Part shown: in pieces, positions 53,211-64,000 of the stretch | Layout of the letters: each line of letters opens with the position of its first letter | How positions within the stretch are numbered: the stretch's first letter is position 1 | Origin: Piezodorus guildinii | Taxonomy: Eukaryota; Arthropoda; Insecta; Hemiptera; Pentatomidae | DNA length: 64,000 nt | Direction of reading: 5' to 3' | NCBI GenBank assembly: GCA_023052935.1 | Contig: CM041292.1 | Location: forward strand, 118,292,936 to 118,356,935 | Program-made: the position numbers and the translations under genes | Notes under the pieces: model-generated | What the model was told of the DNA's origin: nothing | Databases searched by the model: none | What the model saw: only the letters and a program-made list of their open reading frames with translations

Positions 53211-56200
53211 TTTTTTAAGGACTTTGCAGTTTTGTGATTTGGATTGTGGACTGTATTATTTGAGCTATTTGAAAATATAATATATATAGATTAATAATGT
53301 GTGAACTTTAAATTTATAAATCAATTAAGAAAAAAGTTAGGATTAGGTGGTTGATGGAATTAATTCAGCGGGATGTGTTACATGCTGGTTGTGATTTCTA
53401 AGTTAAAAATTTTAACTTGCCACTTCCCTCCCAATTATCATCCCCCAGCTCAGCCTCCTTTCCACATTTTCCACTTAAACATATTCTACATGTGAAATGT
53501 TCTGATCCAAAATTGACTCAAATCTCTCACTTATACTTGCTTATCTTAGCTCCTTACAAAATGGAGGGCTCGAAATAGTATAGTCTTCCCAATGACAATT
53601 ATAAACATGATGAGCCACTCGGTGTTCAAGATGGATCCTTGAACAAGAATAAATATTAGTGGTTAATTGAATAATCCTTTAACTGCACTAGTTAGGTCAC
53701 CATAGCATCAAATTTTGGAACATAAAATGTATACAGTATTTTTTTTTTTTTTTTTTGTGAGTTTTCTTTTTTGTCATTAGAGAGAAGGAAATACAGTCGA
53801 TAATGTTATATCTGAAGAGTAGACGACTATCGTTATGCTTATAGTTTGAGATATTATTATGGTGTGTATATACAAATGGAGTCGTGGGCTAGGAAAAGTA
53901 CTGATTTTAATAAATATGTCTATGAAATAATTTTGACATTTAGAATGACCTGCTTTTACCAGCTGAGGTGGCTTTTTATCCAAAGAGCTTCTGCTTGTTT
54001 ACATCATTGAAAGCGTTAAAACAACATAAATAATAGAATAGAATGACTATCAGATAACTCCAGAGCGTAGAATAGCACCTACCGTACAAAAGACCGAACC
54101 GAAGTTAAAGGACCTAAAGGCCTAATAATATAATCACTAATGCTGTGAGATACTTTGTAATGAACCCAAAACTCCTTTCAAGTCATAAGGAGGACTTTGG
54201 CTTTAAAAAGTGTGAAAGGACAGAGAGATATGAATGCTAGGGAGAAAAATGGAGTTTCTTCTAGTGGTTCAAAACCAGCCAGGAAACGCGATTTTATTTT
54301 GGAATAATAAAATGAAATTCCTAATAATAATATGAGTGCCCTGCATAGGATAGAAAGAGATGTCGGCAAATAAACAGACATCTAACCTATATTAAAAGGA
54401 AACAAAATATGTATTCTTCTAAGCCGCATATTATAGGAATAAAACATTTCTGATAATATTAAAGTAAAACGTAAAATGATATACCTAATCTACGCAATAT
54501 AATATACCTAATCTATATATCTACCTAACCAACTCAATTAAGTACGACCATAAACACAAGAAGAGGCCTGTCCTCATTGGCTTTGAGAAACTTTTATTAT
54601 AATTTCTTATGTTAATTTAGAGAACAACTAGAGTTGAGACTTCCACTTGCTTGTCTTCAAATATATTGTTTAAGTTCTGTTTGATTGGTTCGAATTTGGG
54701 ATATCTTCCACCAAATGTTTGTGGGGTTATTGTCAAAATTTTGGTTCATAGTGGCTTTGAGGCCTCTGAAGTCTAAAGTCTGCGCGATATGGTTTCTCTT
54801 CTTCTAGACGTTCTTTCGCTTTTTTTTTCTTGCTTTTTTTCGTTATGTTATTATTTTAAATATATTTTGAACTCCTCTACTCAGTTGTTCTCCCATTTTC
54901 ATAATTACCTAATCCAATCCTCTCCTGTGATTACAAAAAGAGCAGCTTTTCCAAGTGTTTTTAGGATCTAGCTAATCTACATTGGTAGCTCGGTCTGCTT
55001 TTTCATTCCTTAATATCCCGCAAAGAGCTTAAACCCAGACCAACGTAAAACATTTCAGCTTTCTATTACGCATTTATAATTTTGGCGAAGTAGAACTATG
55101 GTTAAAAGGGATATTTCGAAGTAACTGACATATTTAATTTAGGTGAGAAGCCTTTTGCTACTTGCGCTTTATGATAAGCTCAACCAGAGTGACGGAAGGG
55201 TGTTGTAAACCTTTAAGAATTATTGGGCTTTGCAGATTACCAAACAAGTTGGACCGATGAACTAATGGATTCTCGAAAAGGAAATAGCGGATTACAGGAT
55301 GGGATCTCGAAGCCTTGATGAGCCGAGCTTATCTCCTGGCGACAGGGTCCAAGTCTAATAATGTAGGGTCATTATCTCAGGTGACAATTCATTATAGCTA
55401 GTGCCTGCCCCTTGTCGATAAAGGCTAATGGCCTCAACTTTAATATTTTAATAACGAAAATACTTAGTTGAGGCGGGGTCGTTTTGAAGGCTTATCATTT
55501 GTGAGGGAAGATATAATCCACAAGTATACTTACCGGACAGAAATTTCCTGTTATTATTATTGGTTTATGACCCTTGATTGGGTCATATCATGTAATTTGA
55601 TATAAAGCAATTTTAATCAAGTCACACTAACTAAAATACGCAATATAAGCGTTTGATCCCTTTAGGTGATAGGATGTTAGGTGCTTGGTGGTATATTTGA
55701 GGTAGAACATTTGGCACTGAATGTAATTTGCTCCTAACTCTATAGGCGTAAAATCGATGATCAAATCATACTCACATCGCCGGTCTATTGCCTCACGGTT
55801 TGATGGAATGTTGGCTTGTTTAGATCACTATTAGGCTATAAATGTTTCTCATAATCTTTTTATAACTATTAAAGTATTACAAAAAATATTATGTTAACCA
55901 ATTTAAGAATATCCAACATTTGGTATTTCAATTTTATAAAATACCTTTATAGGATAGATACTTTATTATGTATCCTATAAATAATATATTGATTGAAACC
56001 ATTCTTCGTTCGGCTTTTGTTGAATTAATTTTAAATATTTCCAGTTATCCTTACCTTATCTAATAATAACGATGGTAAGTAAAAGTCTGATCTTCGAAGC
56101 TGTTGGTTTAGATTTCATCGCCGTTAGTTTAGTTTGAATATATTATATCATAAACTGCATATTTGCATATTTTGATTTTTTATTTTAAAAAACTTCGAAG

Positions 56201-56589
56201 GACCAAGAAAAGATATGTAAGCCCCATAATTTAAACGACCAATTGTGAAATTCTCAACCATACAATGACCTTCACTGTCAACATGATCAGCTAAGGCATC
56301 TAGATGTGGGATGGTGTAATAACCAAGCCTCTTTAATATGACTCATGTTGGATGAGGGGTTCCACTATCATCTAAAACACCTGGAGCCGAATCTTCTACT
56401 TCTGATTCCACTGAACGTATGTAAGCCATACAAGGACGATGCCTTAACAGAAAGAACTACTCGAAGATAGTTTGCTATGTTCCTTTCCGGAGACACAAGT
56501 ATCAATGTTGCAACCCACAGTGATCGGCCCACTGAGGCTGCTTCGAGTAATATAAAGTATCTAATCCAACCGGTCTACTGTCCATATCC
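53211..56589. other. Long unassigned stretch
   Basis: AT-rich with GC-richer patches near 53900-54300 and 55160-55450. Small frames show no domain. The part near 56200-56589 may be more of the mariner relic but is not readable. Confidence 0.45.
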
Positions 56590-57033
56590 GAAAAAAAAAC
56601 TTTGATCTCTAAAAAGTGAGACTATCGCGGTTTGCTGGTATACTATTTGGATCAAAGAGGAAAATGATTGATTCGAAGATCTATCGTACGTGCGAAAGAA
56701 ATCGGACTAAGTATTGTGACAAAAACCCCAAATCTTTGTCGAATATGACAACAGTTAATAGTGCCAACATTCCTGAGATGTTTTATCACACCCACAATGT
56801 TCAACGATCTTGCTCAATCAGACTACTACTTGTTCCAGATCCTCTAAATTATTCTCAACGGGAATTCATTCATTACATCTCTCTCAGCAGATTTACTAAA
56901 CGCTTACTGAATGATGGACCGAACGTTTTACTATCAGCTTTTCGATGTTAATCCCTAGATGTATTACGAGAGCGAACTAATAAAATTGTTAGAAATATAG
57001 CTAAAGGTTATCGACATTATAGGTATTAAATAA
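56590..57033 (+). pseudogene. mariner-type transposase C-terminal relic
   Basis: Mariner transposases cut and paste DNA with a DD34D catalytic triad. In one frame from 56770 the text reads CFITPTMFNDLAQSDYYLFQ (56806-56835 for DLAQSDYYLF), the position of the family's HPPYSPDLAPSDYHLF block, which includes the last catalytic Asp. It is followed by ILNG, then after stops FYYQLFDVNP and a final LKVIDIIGIK stop, matching the family's W-x-K-x-I-x-x-x-G-x-Y-F end. Several stops interrupt it. Terminal inverted repeats were not found. Confidence 0.65.
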
Positions 57034-57501
57034 AATTTATTCTATGTTCAGAAAAAACTTGTTTTAATCCAACATTCAAAAACCGAAAGAACCGATGGTT
57101 CCACACAATATTTAAATATTGATAAATGATGATTTATTTATTTTTTTGTGTTAAATGCCCATAATTGATAATTTTAGTCATTTTGTTCACCATTATCCGT
57201 AGCTCTAAAATCCATTAATCAATCTTGCATGTCTCAAGAGTATTTCATTGTTCTCTGCCCACAGCGGCCACCTATTGTGAGACCCGTTTTCGTAGTAATT
57301 CTAACACCTCTCAGGATCATTACTTCACCAATACTGAACATAATGAACACTAGAATGACTCCTTTTCTGTAGTTCGCACTTCGGTTTGTCTGACAGACAT
57401 TACCATTACTTTTTTGCCTCGATAGACCAGTTTTTTCATGAAATAGCAGAGGCATATTGGAGTGACTTTTTGAGGTTCTACTCAAGAGAGAACAGCTGAT
57501 G

Positions 57502-57550
<49 letters not shown>

Positions 57551-58465
57551 ACATAATCATCAGTTCAACAATAATTCTATCTTTATAATTTTCATATCTA
57601 TTTAAGAATTGACCACAAATATAAATATGCAATAAAATTGTAAAAATTAATATAGTAAGAAGTGTTTGAAAAAATAAAATATCAAAAATACCTACGTGTG
57701 AATAGTTCTAGGTTATCGCCGAATTTAATTTTGTTGCATAGAAAAAATTTGATCTTTACCTTTTACTGTATTCAACGACCTATTATGGTTGAATATCGTG
57801 TTTTTGATTATCGAAGAATTTTCAGAAAACCATCCTATTCGTCCAAAATATTTTAATCATAATAATTAATGGTATGATGGTATATGGAGACATGCTAAGA
57901 GCTAGAGGAATAGGGCGGGAGATGGGTGCGGTGACCCAGGAGGCACCTGTAGTCAGGATCAATACCTACACCTGTGGCCGCTACCTGTTGTACTTTCCTC
58001 ACTCCCTCTCGCTCTTTCTCACTCACTCTCTCGCTCTCTCTCTCTCTCTCATTCCCTCGGTCCTCCCTGATATTAATTATACCTCCTCCTTGCCTATTGA
58101 TTCTTCCCTTATTATTTTTTTTTTTCATTACCAGTGCTCAAAATACTAAAACTAAATAATAATAATGAATTTGGTAATTTTTAAATACTATCGTTTATTC
58201 AAATTAAAAAAAAAAATCTAGAGCCGGCAACACATTAACGCTAATTATGGTAATCAAGCTAATGATTCGTTATTTTATTAGCATAAATTACTAATTAATA
58301 AGCGAAGAACGTCAAACAATTACTGTCAGCTGTCGTAGCTATGACATGAAATGCAATAATCGATAAATTTTTACCAAATTAAAAGAAGAAATATTACCAG
58401 TATTTTATTAGTAATCACTATTTTATTGATGTTTGACTGCATATGGTGTTGCGCTGATCTGACTG
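57034..58465. other. Unassigned sequence with homopolymer and CT-rich tracts
   Basis: A T run at 57505-57547 and a CT-rich tract at about 58000-58060 stand out. A GC-richer block at 57880-58070 has no recognised protein. Confidence 0.45.
57505..57547. repeat. Poly-T run
   Basis: More than 40 consecutive T. Confidence 0.95.
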
Positions 58466-59664
58466 AATAGAATAGAATAGAATATATTTTATTTGTGAAA
58501 GACAAAGTCTTGTACAAATTTACAACATAAAATACAATTACAAAAGAAATATAACCTGAGTCTAGTGCTCTTTACCCAAAAAATTAAACAAAAGATAAAA
58601 CATGTACTCCTTGACAAAATAGTAAACAAAAATAAAACGAACTGGATAATACAAAATTTTTTTAACATAATATTGATTACTAAACAATATTAAACTTAAA
58701 ATAGTGAGACATCTAAAATAAACGGAAGCGTAGTAAAAGAACAGTGATTAAATGGTTTCGGAAACTATTTACATAATATTGTTTATATGGAACTAATAGA
58801 ATCATATTTATTACATATGTTTTAGATATAAATATAAAGACTGTTCAGTCTGGCTTCACTATTAATGTTCAAGATATTTTCAATTTTTTGTAGGTCACAG
58901 GATATGGATTCAGATGGTTTTATGATATATTGTCTATTGTCTTTAAATGTTGGGCAATGTAGGAGGATATGGTACAAACTATTGTTGAAATAATCATTGC
59001 AAAATATACAAAGTTCATTTGCCTTAATAATAATTGTTTTGTTTCCATGATCTTTGGGTTTCCTACCCTTAGTCGGTTGATACATCTTATTTTCTTAAAA
59101 TTTAGCCTATATGTTAGGTACTCTTCTGGTTTATGTAGGTTGTAACTGCTGAGTAATCGGTATATCGGGTTACTATTTGAGTTCATTGCTCTACTAATGT
59201 CAGTTGAATAGTTATTGTTTATGATTGTTTCGATAATATCGGCTTTGTGATTCAAAATATCGTTTTCCAGAGGCGCATTGAATTTTTCCCTACATCCATA
59301 GTTGTGGGCTATCATATTGACCTGTGAAACCCAGTTATAATCTATATCAGGCTTTTCTGCATCTAGCATTCTTAGTCTGTTGAAACACTGTTTCGGGAGT
59401 CTCTCTTCAGGCATCGATGACAGTTTAGACCAATGGTTGATTACTTTTTTCATTACTTTTGAGATTAGAGGACTTCTACCTGTCTCAAGCCTCACTATAT
59501 AGTTTGGGATGTTTTTGAGCCATCCATATAGGTATTTAATAAATTTCATTTGAGAAATTTCTAAAGCATCTAGATATCTCAGGCTCCAAACTTCTGATCC
59601 GTACAGGAGAACTGAATAGATCATTGAATCGTACAACGCCATCTTTGTTTCCCAAGTTGTTTGG
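58466..59664 (-). mobile_element. Non-LTR retrotransposon, 5'-truncated, ATTCT-type tail
   Basis: A 13-bp duplication, GCTGATCTGACTG, at 58453-58465 and 59665-59677 frames it. The 3' end (left) is a short TCTAT/ATTCT repeat. The protein is related to family B at 3.5-4.8 kb. Confidence 0.92.
58822..59642 (-). pseudogene. Non-LTR ORF2 C-terminal third, one frameshift
   Basis: The 240-codon frame at 58920-59642 reads VLLYGSEVWSLRYLDALEIS, KFIKYLYGWLKNIPNYIVRLETG and KPEEYLTYRLNF, the post-RT region of a non-LTR ORF2 protein. Its frame shifts near 59085-59000. The last part, at 58822-59085, gives ELCIFCNDYFNNSLYHILLHCP, the CX2C...HX4C zinc-binding tail with all Cys/His intact. The RT itself was lost through 5' truncation. 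Its layout parallels family B (YGAQVWGYLNLPEVERVQKYF). Confidence 0.85.
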
Positions 59665-59677
59665 GCTGATCTGACTG

Positions 59678-61429
59678 CACGACTAAAATCTATAATGTCC
59701 TTAACAAATTAAGAACAAGCGGATTTTGGATAAAACGTTGTAGATATTTCTAAATAATATTTTTAAATGAACTATTTGCTGATAAAACGTAAACGATTAG
59801 GAACTTTATCGTTAAAGTCAGATTTTATAAATATTGGAGGACCAAATAGAGTTCATTTGTTTGCTCTTCGCTAAAGGCTAATAAGTAGCTCCCTTATTAA
59901 GATGGGGATTATATTAATTTTCAAGATTATATTAGAAATTAAGGGATCATCCCAAAAAAAAAAAAAAAAAAAAAAATAATATCATTACACGCCTGAACAC
60001 CACAATTTTTACTCTTGAGAAACTTGAGTATCACATGTTTTTTTTTTTTTTCATATTAAGTAAACATACAGTTTTTATTTGTATTTTATTAAAAAAAATG
60101 ATTTATTTTATTATTTATTATTATTAAATTGTATTTTGAAAAAATAATTTCCTTACTTATTACGTATTAAAAAAAAAATGTAAAGGATTATAAGCACTTA
60201 TAATTAGATAATATAAAACTATAATCAGATATATTTTTAAATTTTAAATATTATAATCTATATCTTCCTAATTTTTTAAATAGATGAAAAGGTTTTGGTA
60301 AAAAGTTTTTGAGTAAATTAAGCATGGTTATAAAAGACACCATTTTCTATATATTTCTTGCCAATTGATTTTTCCTTAATGAATTAAAAAAATCAAGACC
60401 ACTTAGATATTACTTCTTATCGTAACATAAATTTAGAACTTTTTTTTTTTTAAACTTTAAAATCAATAAAAAGAAAATTATTTTTAAATATCAGTTTTTG
60501 CCAGATTTATATTCTAGATTTTTTAAAATACGCTTTTTTGCTGAGGAGGAAAACAAAAATATTCATCTTACATTGGATTATTCTTGATATGAAAGGAAAG
60601 ATATTTTCAGTAGAGGAAATTACTTCTTTTTTTTTTTTTTCGCATTCTTAAAAAGGAAAAATACAATCTTTATTAAATCGTGTTCACAATCTTTAATTAA
60701 TGTAAACATAAATTTATGAGATGATGAAAAACTAAGTAAGTAAAATTTTAAAACCTTCAGGTTTTTGCTGATGTTCGAAATGTGATTTTATTAATCAATG
60801 CAAGAGTTATAAAAAATTTCGACATGTAAGTTTAGATAAACTTATCTTTAGCATTTATTTTATTATTATTATTATTTTTTTTTTTTTTACTCATTGAAAG
60901 GTGATAGAATGTAGTACATCTGGCAGCTGACAACAGTTACGTATTTTTGTGCTCATCCTCAATGAACACACAAACATATTTCCAAGTAATTTATTAATTC
61001 AACATATATTCAATTACAAAATAACATGTATTTAAATTACTGTTGTAACCCAAAAAAATTAAATTGAACCTTTTTTGGCAATAATCTATTTCGGAATGAT
61101 TGTAGCATAGAAAGTACTTTGAACTTCATTTTTATCAAAAATGCTCCATAAATCCTGGTTCTTGATATCAAACTTATATTGAAATTATTTAATCATAAAA
61201 TAATAAGCGATTAGATTCAATTGCCTTTTGGACTTCCGCCATAAGATATCCAGGAGCCCACTACCACACCGATCCTGTTGAAGTTTCAACTCATATTTTA
61301 TACAATCAGGAACATGCTTTTAATTGTAGATATATCAATGTGAAGATTCCACTACTCCGATCTGATGCAAGTGCTTCACCATTTAATCGTGGATCAATCA
61401 TTTTGATCAAATTAAACAGCATTTATTCA
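59678..61429. other. Unassigned AT-rich sequence
   Basis: Several A or T homopolymers (59954-59976, 60041-60051, 60883-60890) and no recognised gene. Confidence 0.5.
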
Positions 61430-61870
61430 CGGCAAATCCTTCGATCCCCATTCTTCCTCGGCAATCAGTTCTTCCCAATGCTTGTTGATCGTAATCATCT
61501 TTAGGGAATCCAACGGTAAAGCATATTTTACTCTCTTAACTTTTTCCCTAGCTCTATAGTAGAAAATTGGATTCTCCGACTCTTCTAAAATAGTACTTAT
61601 TATTTCTTTAGTGAGCTAGTTTGCCATTTCATTCCCATGGATACCACAGCGGCTTGGTATCCACTGGAAAAAACATTTCCCCACCCTGCTAAAGCAGTTC
61701 TTCAATTTTTAAGTGACTGTTCATGTGTTCAGTAGCATGGGAAGGATTAAACTGTGGAGCTGTGTTGTTGCCCGCCTAGGAATCTACAAAGCAGTGCTTT
61801 TTGCATCTATATTTATAAGAGCTTGTAAAACTGACCCACGAATTCCAGCACGAATGTCAGTGTTGAAATT
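61430..61870 (-). pseudogene. RNase H domain fragment of a non-LTR retrotransposon
   Basis: On the minus strand CFFQWIPSRCGIHGNEMAN is the FQWIPSHCGIxGNExAD motif of the RNase H domain carried at the ORF2 C-terminus by some non-LTR elements; here His has become Arg and the final Asp has become Asn. A stop follows at once, then a continuation rich in Glu and Lys (HWEELIAEEEWGSK). Degraded sequence upstream may be the rest of the domain. No RT is attached. Confidence 0.65.
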
Positions 61871-61931
61871 TTTAACTTTTTTATTACTAATTTCGCTATA
61901 AACGTAACAGTCATTATTAATTATTTATTTG

Positions 61932-62235
61932 TTGGGAGCGGCGTGGTCGAGTGGATAGAGCGCTACTCTCCTGTGCTCTGGGTGCTGGGTTCGAGTCCCG
62001 GTTGTGGCAGAATATCATTTGTTCTGTTATTTCAGCCTTGGGGCGATTCTGGGGCTTAGGGACCCTCCTAGGGCACATCCAGCCTCTATAAAGTGGTTAC
62101 CCAATAATGGGGAAAAACCTGGCCGCTGAGCGTGATTTTGGCCGAATCACCTCCTTGCACGGCCGTTCGCATAGAAACAGTACGAAGCTCTATATGGACT
62201 GAGCCCAAGATCCTTCATGGGTCGTAAAGGTACAG
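61932..62235 (+). mobile_element. tRNA-derived SINE-2, most complete copy
   Basis: The head is tRNA-like: GGCGTGGTCGAGTGGATAGA with box A, then CTGGGTTCGAGTCCCGGT with box B, spaced as in a tRNA gene. A body of about 200 bp follows, ending GGTCGTAAAGGTACAGG and an oligo-T tract. Related copies are at 49995-50426 and 25840-26100. Target duplications could not be fixed because of the AT-rich flanks. Confidence 0.88.
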
Positions 62236-62982
62236 GTTTTTTTATATATATATATATTTTTTTTTTATCAGATATTCTTGAAAAACGTTAAAAAAAAACA
62301 AACATTTTTTCATACTTTGCTATACTCGACTTTTTTATGTGGTTTCGGTGTGACGTTGCATGTTCACGTACTATAATATACAGAGGTTTAAAGTATTATG
62401 ATGATGTAGATAAATCTATATATTACATACTGCAAACATCATAAGATGACTTTATTCGAAATATAAATATTTTTCTAATAGGCTCAGAAGCTCTATTGAT
62501 CTAGAATACATATGTTTATACAATTTTAAAATCCCGCATTGATGAAAATTCAGTTCACTTTTTTTATAGAGGATTTATAAAGTATAATAATAAAGATGTC
62601 TATCTCTACAGTGCTGATAAACGATTTACACTTTAGATGGTTTTAAAGTTTACTCCATTTTTATCTCATCAAGTTTGACCATCAACAAACGATCCATCAT
62701 CTTGGCCGTCATCATCAGAAGACAATTGTTCTCCCTAATGGTCCTCTTCTTCGCCGGCTTCACCATTAGGCTTTCACTTTTGCATAATATCGCATCATCA
62801 TACTTTCCACCTCTACTCCTTTACTTGTAGTTTTAACCGTAAACTTCAAATTTTCTTTTAAAACGCTAGAGACAATTAAAGCTGTTAATCATGCGTTAGT
62901 ACTGCTATTTTACACCTTGAACAACACCATGAATGGCCATCTGCGTTCTTATGATTCGAATGAAGAGTATAAATACGTTTTT
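62236..62982. other. Unassigned AT-rich sequence
   Basis: Nothing recognised. Confidence 0.5.
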
Positions 62983-63917
62983 ACTTTCACTTACCTATTA
63001 ATGACCTATGAAATATATATTAAGGGAAAGTATTGCGATCGTGAAAATTGTCGAATTCCAGATTTCAACGGAAATACACGTTTTAGGGTCCTCTGAGTCC
63101 AAATGAACAAGTCCCGCAAAAAGATTGGTGTGTGTGGTAACTACCGAGCGAAAACGAAAAGTCCTGTAAAACTGAAATTTCATATTGAAGGCAACTATAC
63201 GCCCGAGAAGTTACAGAAACTTTTTTATCAATATCAGCTGATCGGGAGATGTACTGTATACCATGCATTTTGCACCTAATTACGATTTTCTCAAAAACGG
63301 CTTTAACAATTTTGATAAAACTATATATATCGTTGTTTCATTCTGATTGAAATTATCTGTCAGGGTTTACATACCGATATTTTAAATTTTTTCCTCTAAA
63401 GTGACTTTAAATTCGTAGATTTTAAAAATTAGGTTCATCATCATACTAGCATTGATAAATAACAACTAAATATGCAAGATGAGCGAATTTTATAAACAAC
63501 TAATGGATAAAAGTGCAAAATATGTTTTTAATGTACTTTTTGTGTTTTTGAACACAAGAGTTGAAATATACATGTATAATGTACCGTTGGAATGCTAAAT
63601 ATTTTAGAAAAAATATTATCTTATGTTTGTTTATTTATTTAACGTCACTTATGCTACTATGGCTAATCGGACAAATATTATCTTATATACAAGCTTCTTA
63701 AAGTTAATAAATAGAGATGAAAAGCCGATAAAACTAACTGATTATTTTAGATAAAAATATAATAATTTTTTTTAATGAAACATATGTTTCTATTGAAATT
63801 CAATTTAATTAATTCTTTAATGGTTTCACTCGTTTTTATCTCTAACTGTATTTAAAAAAATGTTTAATACATTTTTAAAACGGTGGTAAGTGAATGTCGT
63901 TTATTGCCCGCATCACA
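62983..63917 (-). repeat. TTTCACTTAC repeat family, copy 6, end to end
   Basis: It runs from ACTTTCACTTACC to GGTAAGTGAATGTCGTTTATT and CGCATCACA. It contains the conserved blocks CGATCGTGAAAAT, CGGAAATACACGTTTTAGGG and CCATGCATTTTGCACC, and has a small nested insertion at 63625-63672. Confidence 0.85.
63625..63672 (-). mobile_element. 48-bp nested retroposon scrap
   Basis: It is flanked by a 14-bp direct duplication AAATATTATCTTAT (63611-63624 and 63673-63686). On the minus strand it ends GTTAAATAAATAAACAAAC, an A-rich tail. It looks like an extremely 5'-truncated retroposon. Confidence 0.7.
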
Positions 63918-64000
63918 TTTTTGTTACTTCATCTGCATGTTAACTTAATTGTTTTGAGTCAGTTTTTAAATTAATATTATTTTTGGTTTTCGTGTATATA

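Noticed and set aside
57498..57547. Poly-T run as the A-tail of a minus-strand retroposon
   Set aside because: No element body or target duplication could be recognised to its right.
1..64000. CRISPR arrays, rRNA genes or bona fide tRNA genes
   Set aside because: No regularly spaced direct repeats and no intact cloverleaf outside the SINE heads were seen.

Overview
The window is an AT-rich, repeat-dominated piece of an arthropod genome, most likely an insect. That reading rests on the repeat types: Jockey-type and RTE-like non-LTR retrotransposons, a mariner relic, tRNA-derived SINEs, a MITE and a Ty3/gypsy LTR element with AGTTA...TAACT ends inside a TA tract. There are no operons, ribosome binding sites or bacterial-type genes. 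No complete host gene can be supported. Three short ORFs or splice-site-bounded segments (30154-30357, 41000-41175, 44655-44843) are weak host-exon candidates.

Layout. 1-2239: 3' part of a Jockey-like element (minus). 2240-5040: two 3' ends of a second non-LTR family facing outwards, bounded by a 50-bp inverted repeat. 5.7 kb: a scrambled piece of that family. 6369-6585: a tRNA-derived SINE with an 11-bp target duplication. 7.4 and 9.3-10.5 kb: more Jockey copies. 10874-11257: a palindromic MITE. 12575-13296: an RTE-like 3' end. 13.9-15.2 kb: a hammerhead-like motif and an old inverted repeat. 16660-20259: the best Jockey copy (end of ORF1, nearly all of ORF2). 21.5-23.0 kb: two partial copies of an unnamed repeat family with TTTCACTTAC ends, here called the TTTCACTTAC family. 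25.8-29.9 kb: a SINE and fragments of two other non-LTR families. 30688-35991: a Ty3/gypsy-type LTR retrotransposon (minus) with 98%-identical LTRs and open gag and pol. 37.7-38.5 kb: a short Jockey copy. 39058-40591: an RTE-like element. 42.6-48.4 kb: mostly unassigned. 48.4-53.2 kb: a cluster of TTTCACTTAC copies with a SINE between them. 56.6-57.0 kb: a mariner relic. 58466-59664: a truncated non-LTR element. 61.4-62.2 kb: an RNase H fragment and the most complete SINE copy. 62983-63917: a last TTTCACTTAC copy.

How the parts work together. Most elements are dead, 5'-truncated insertions left by target-primed reverse transcription; six insertion sites with direct duplications of 11-15 bp can be read exactly, and a seventh 14-bp site flanks a 48-nt scrap. 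The exception is the LTR element. Its gag and pol lie in one reading frame separated only by a UGA, which suggests readthrough expression. It has a primer binding site matching the 3' end of tRNA-Phe, a polypurine tract and two near-identical 200-bp LTRs, so it may have moved recently. Other points of note are a 3'-UTR stem-loop in the Jockey family that is kept by compensatory changes, a SINE family ending in oligo-T, hammerhead-like motifs, and three independent small templated inversions.
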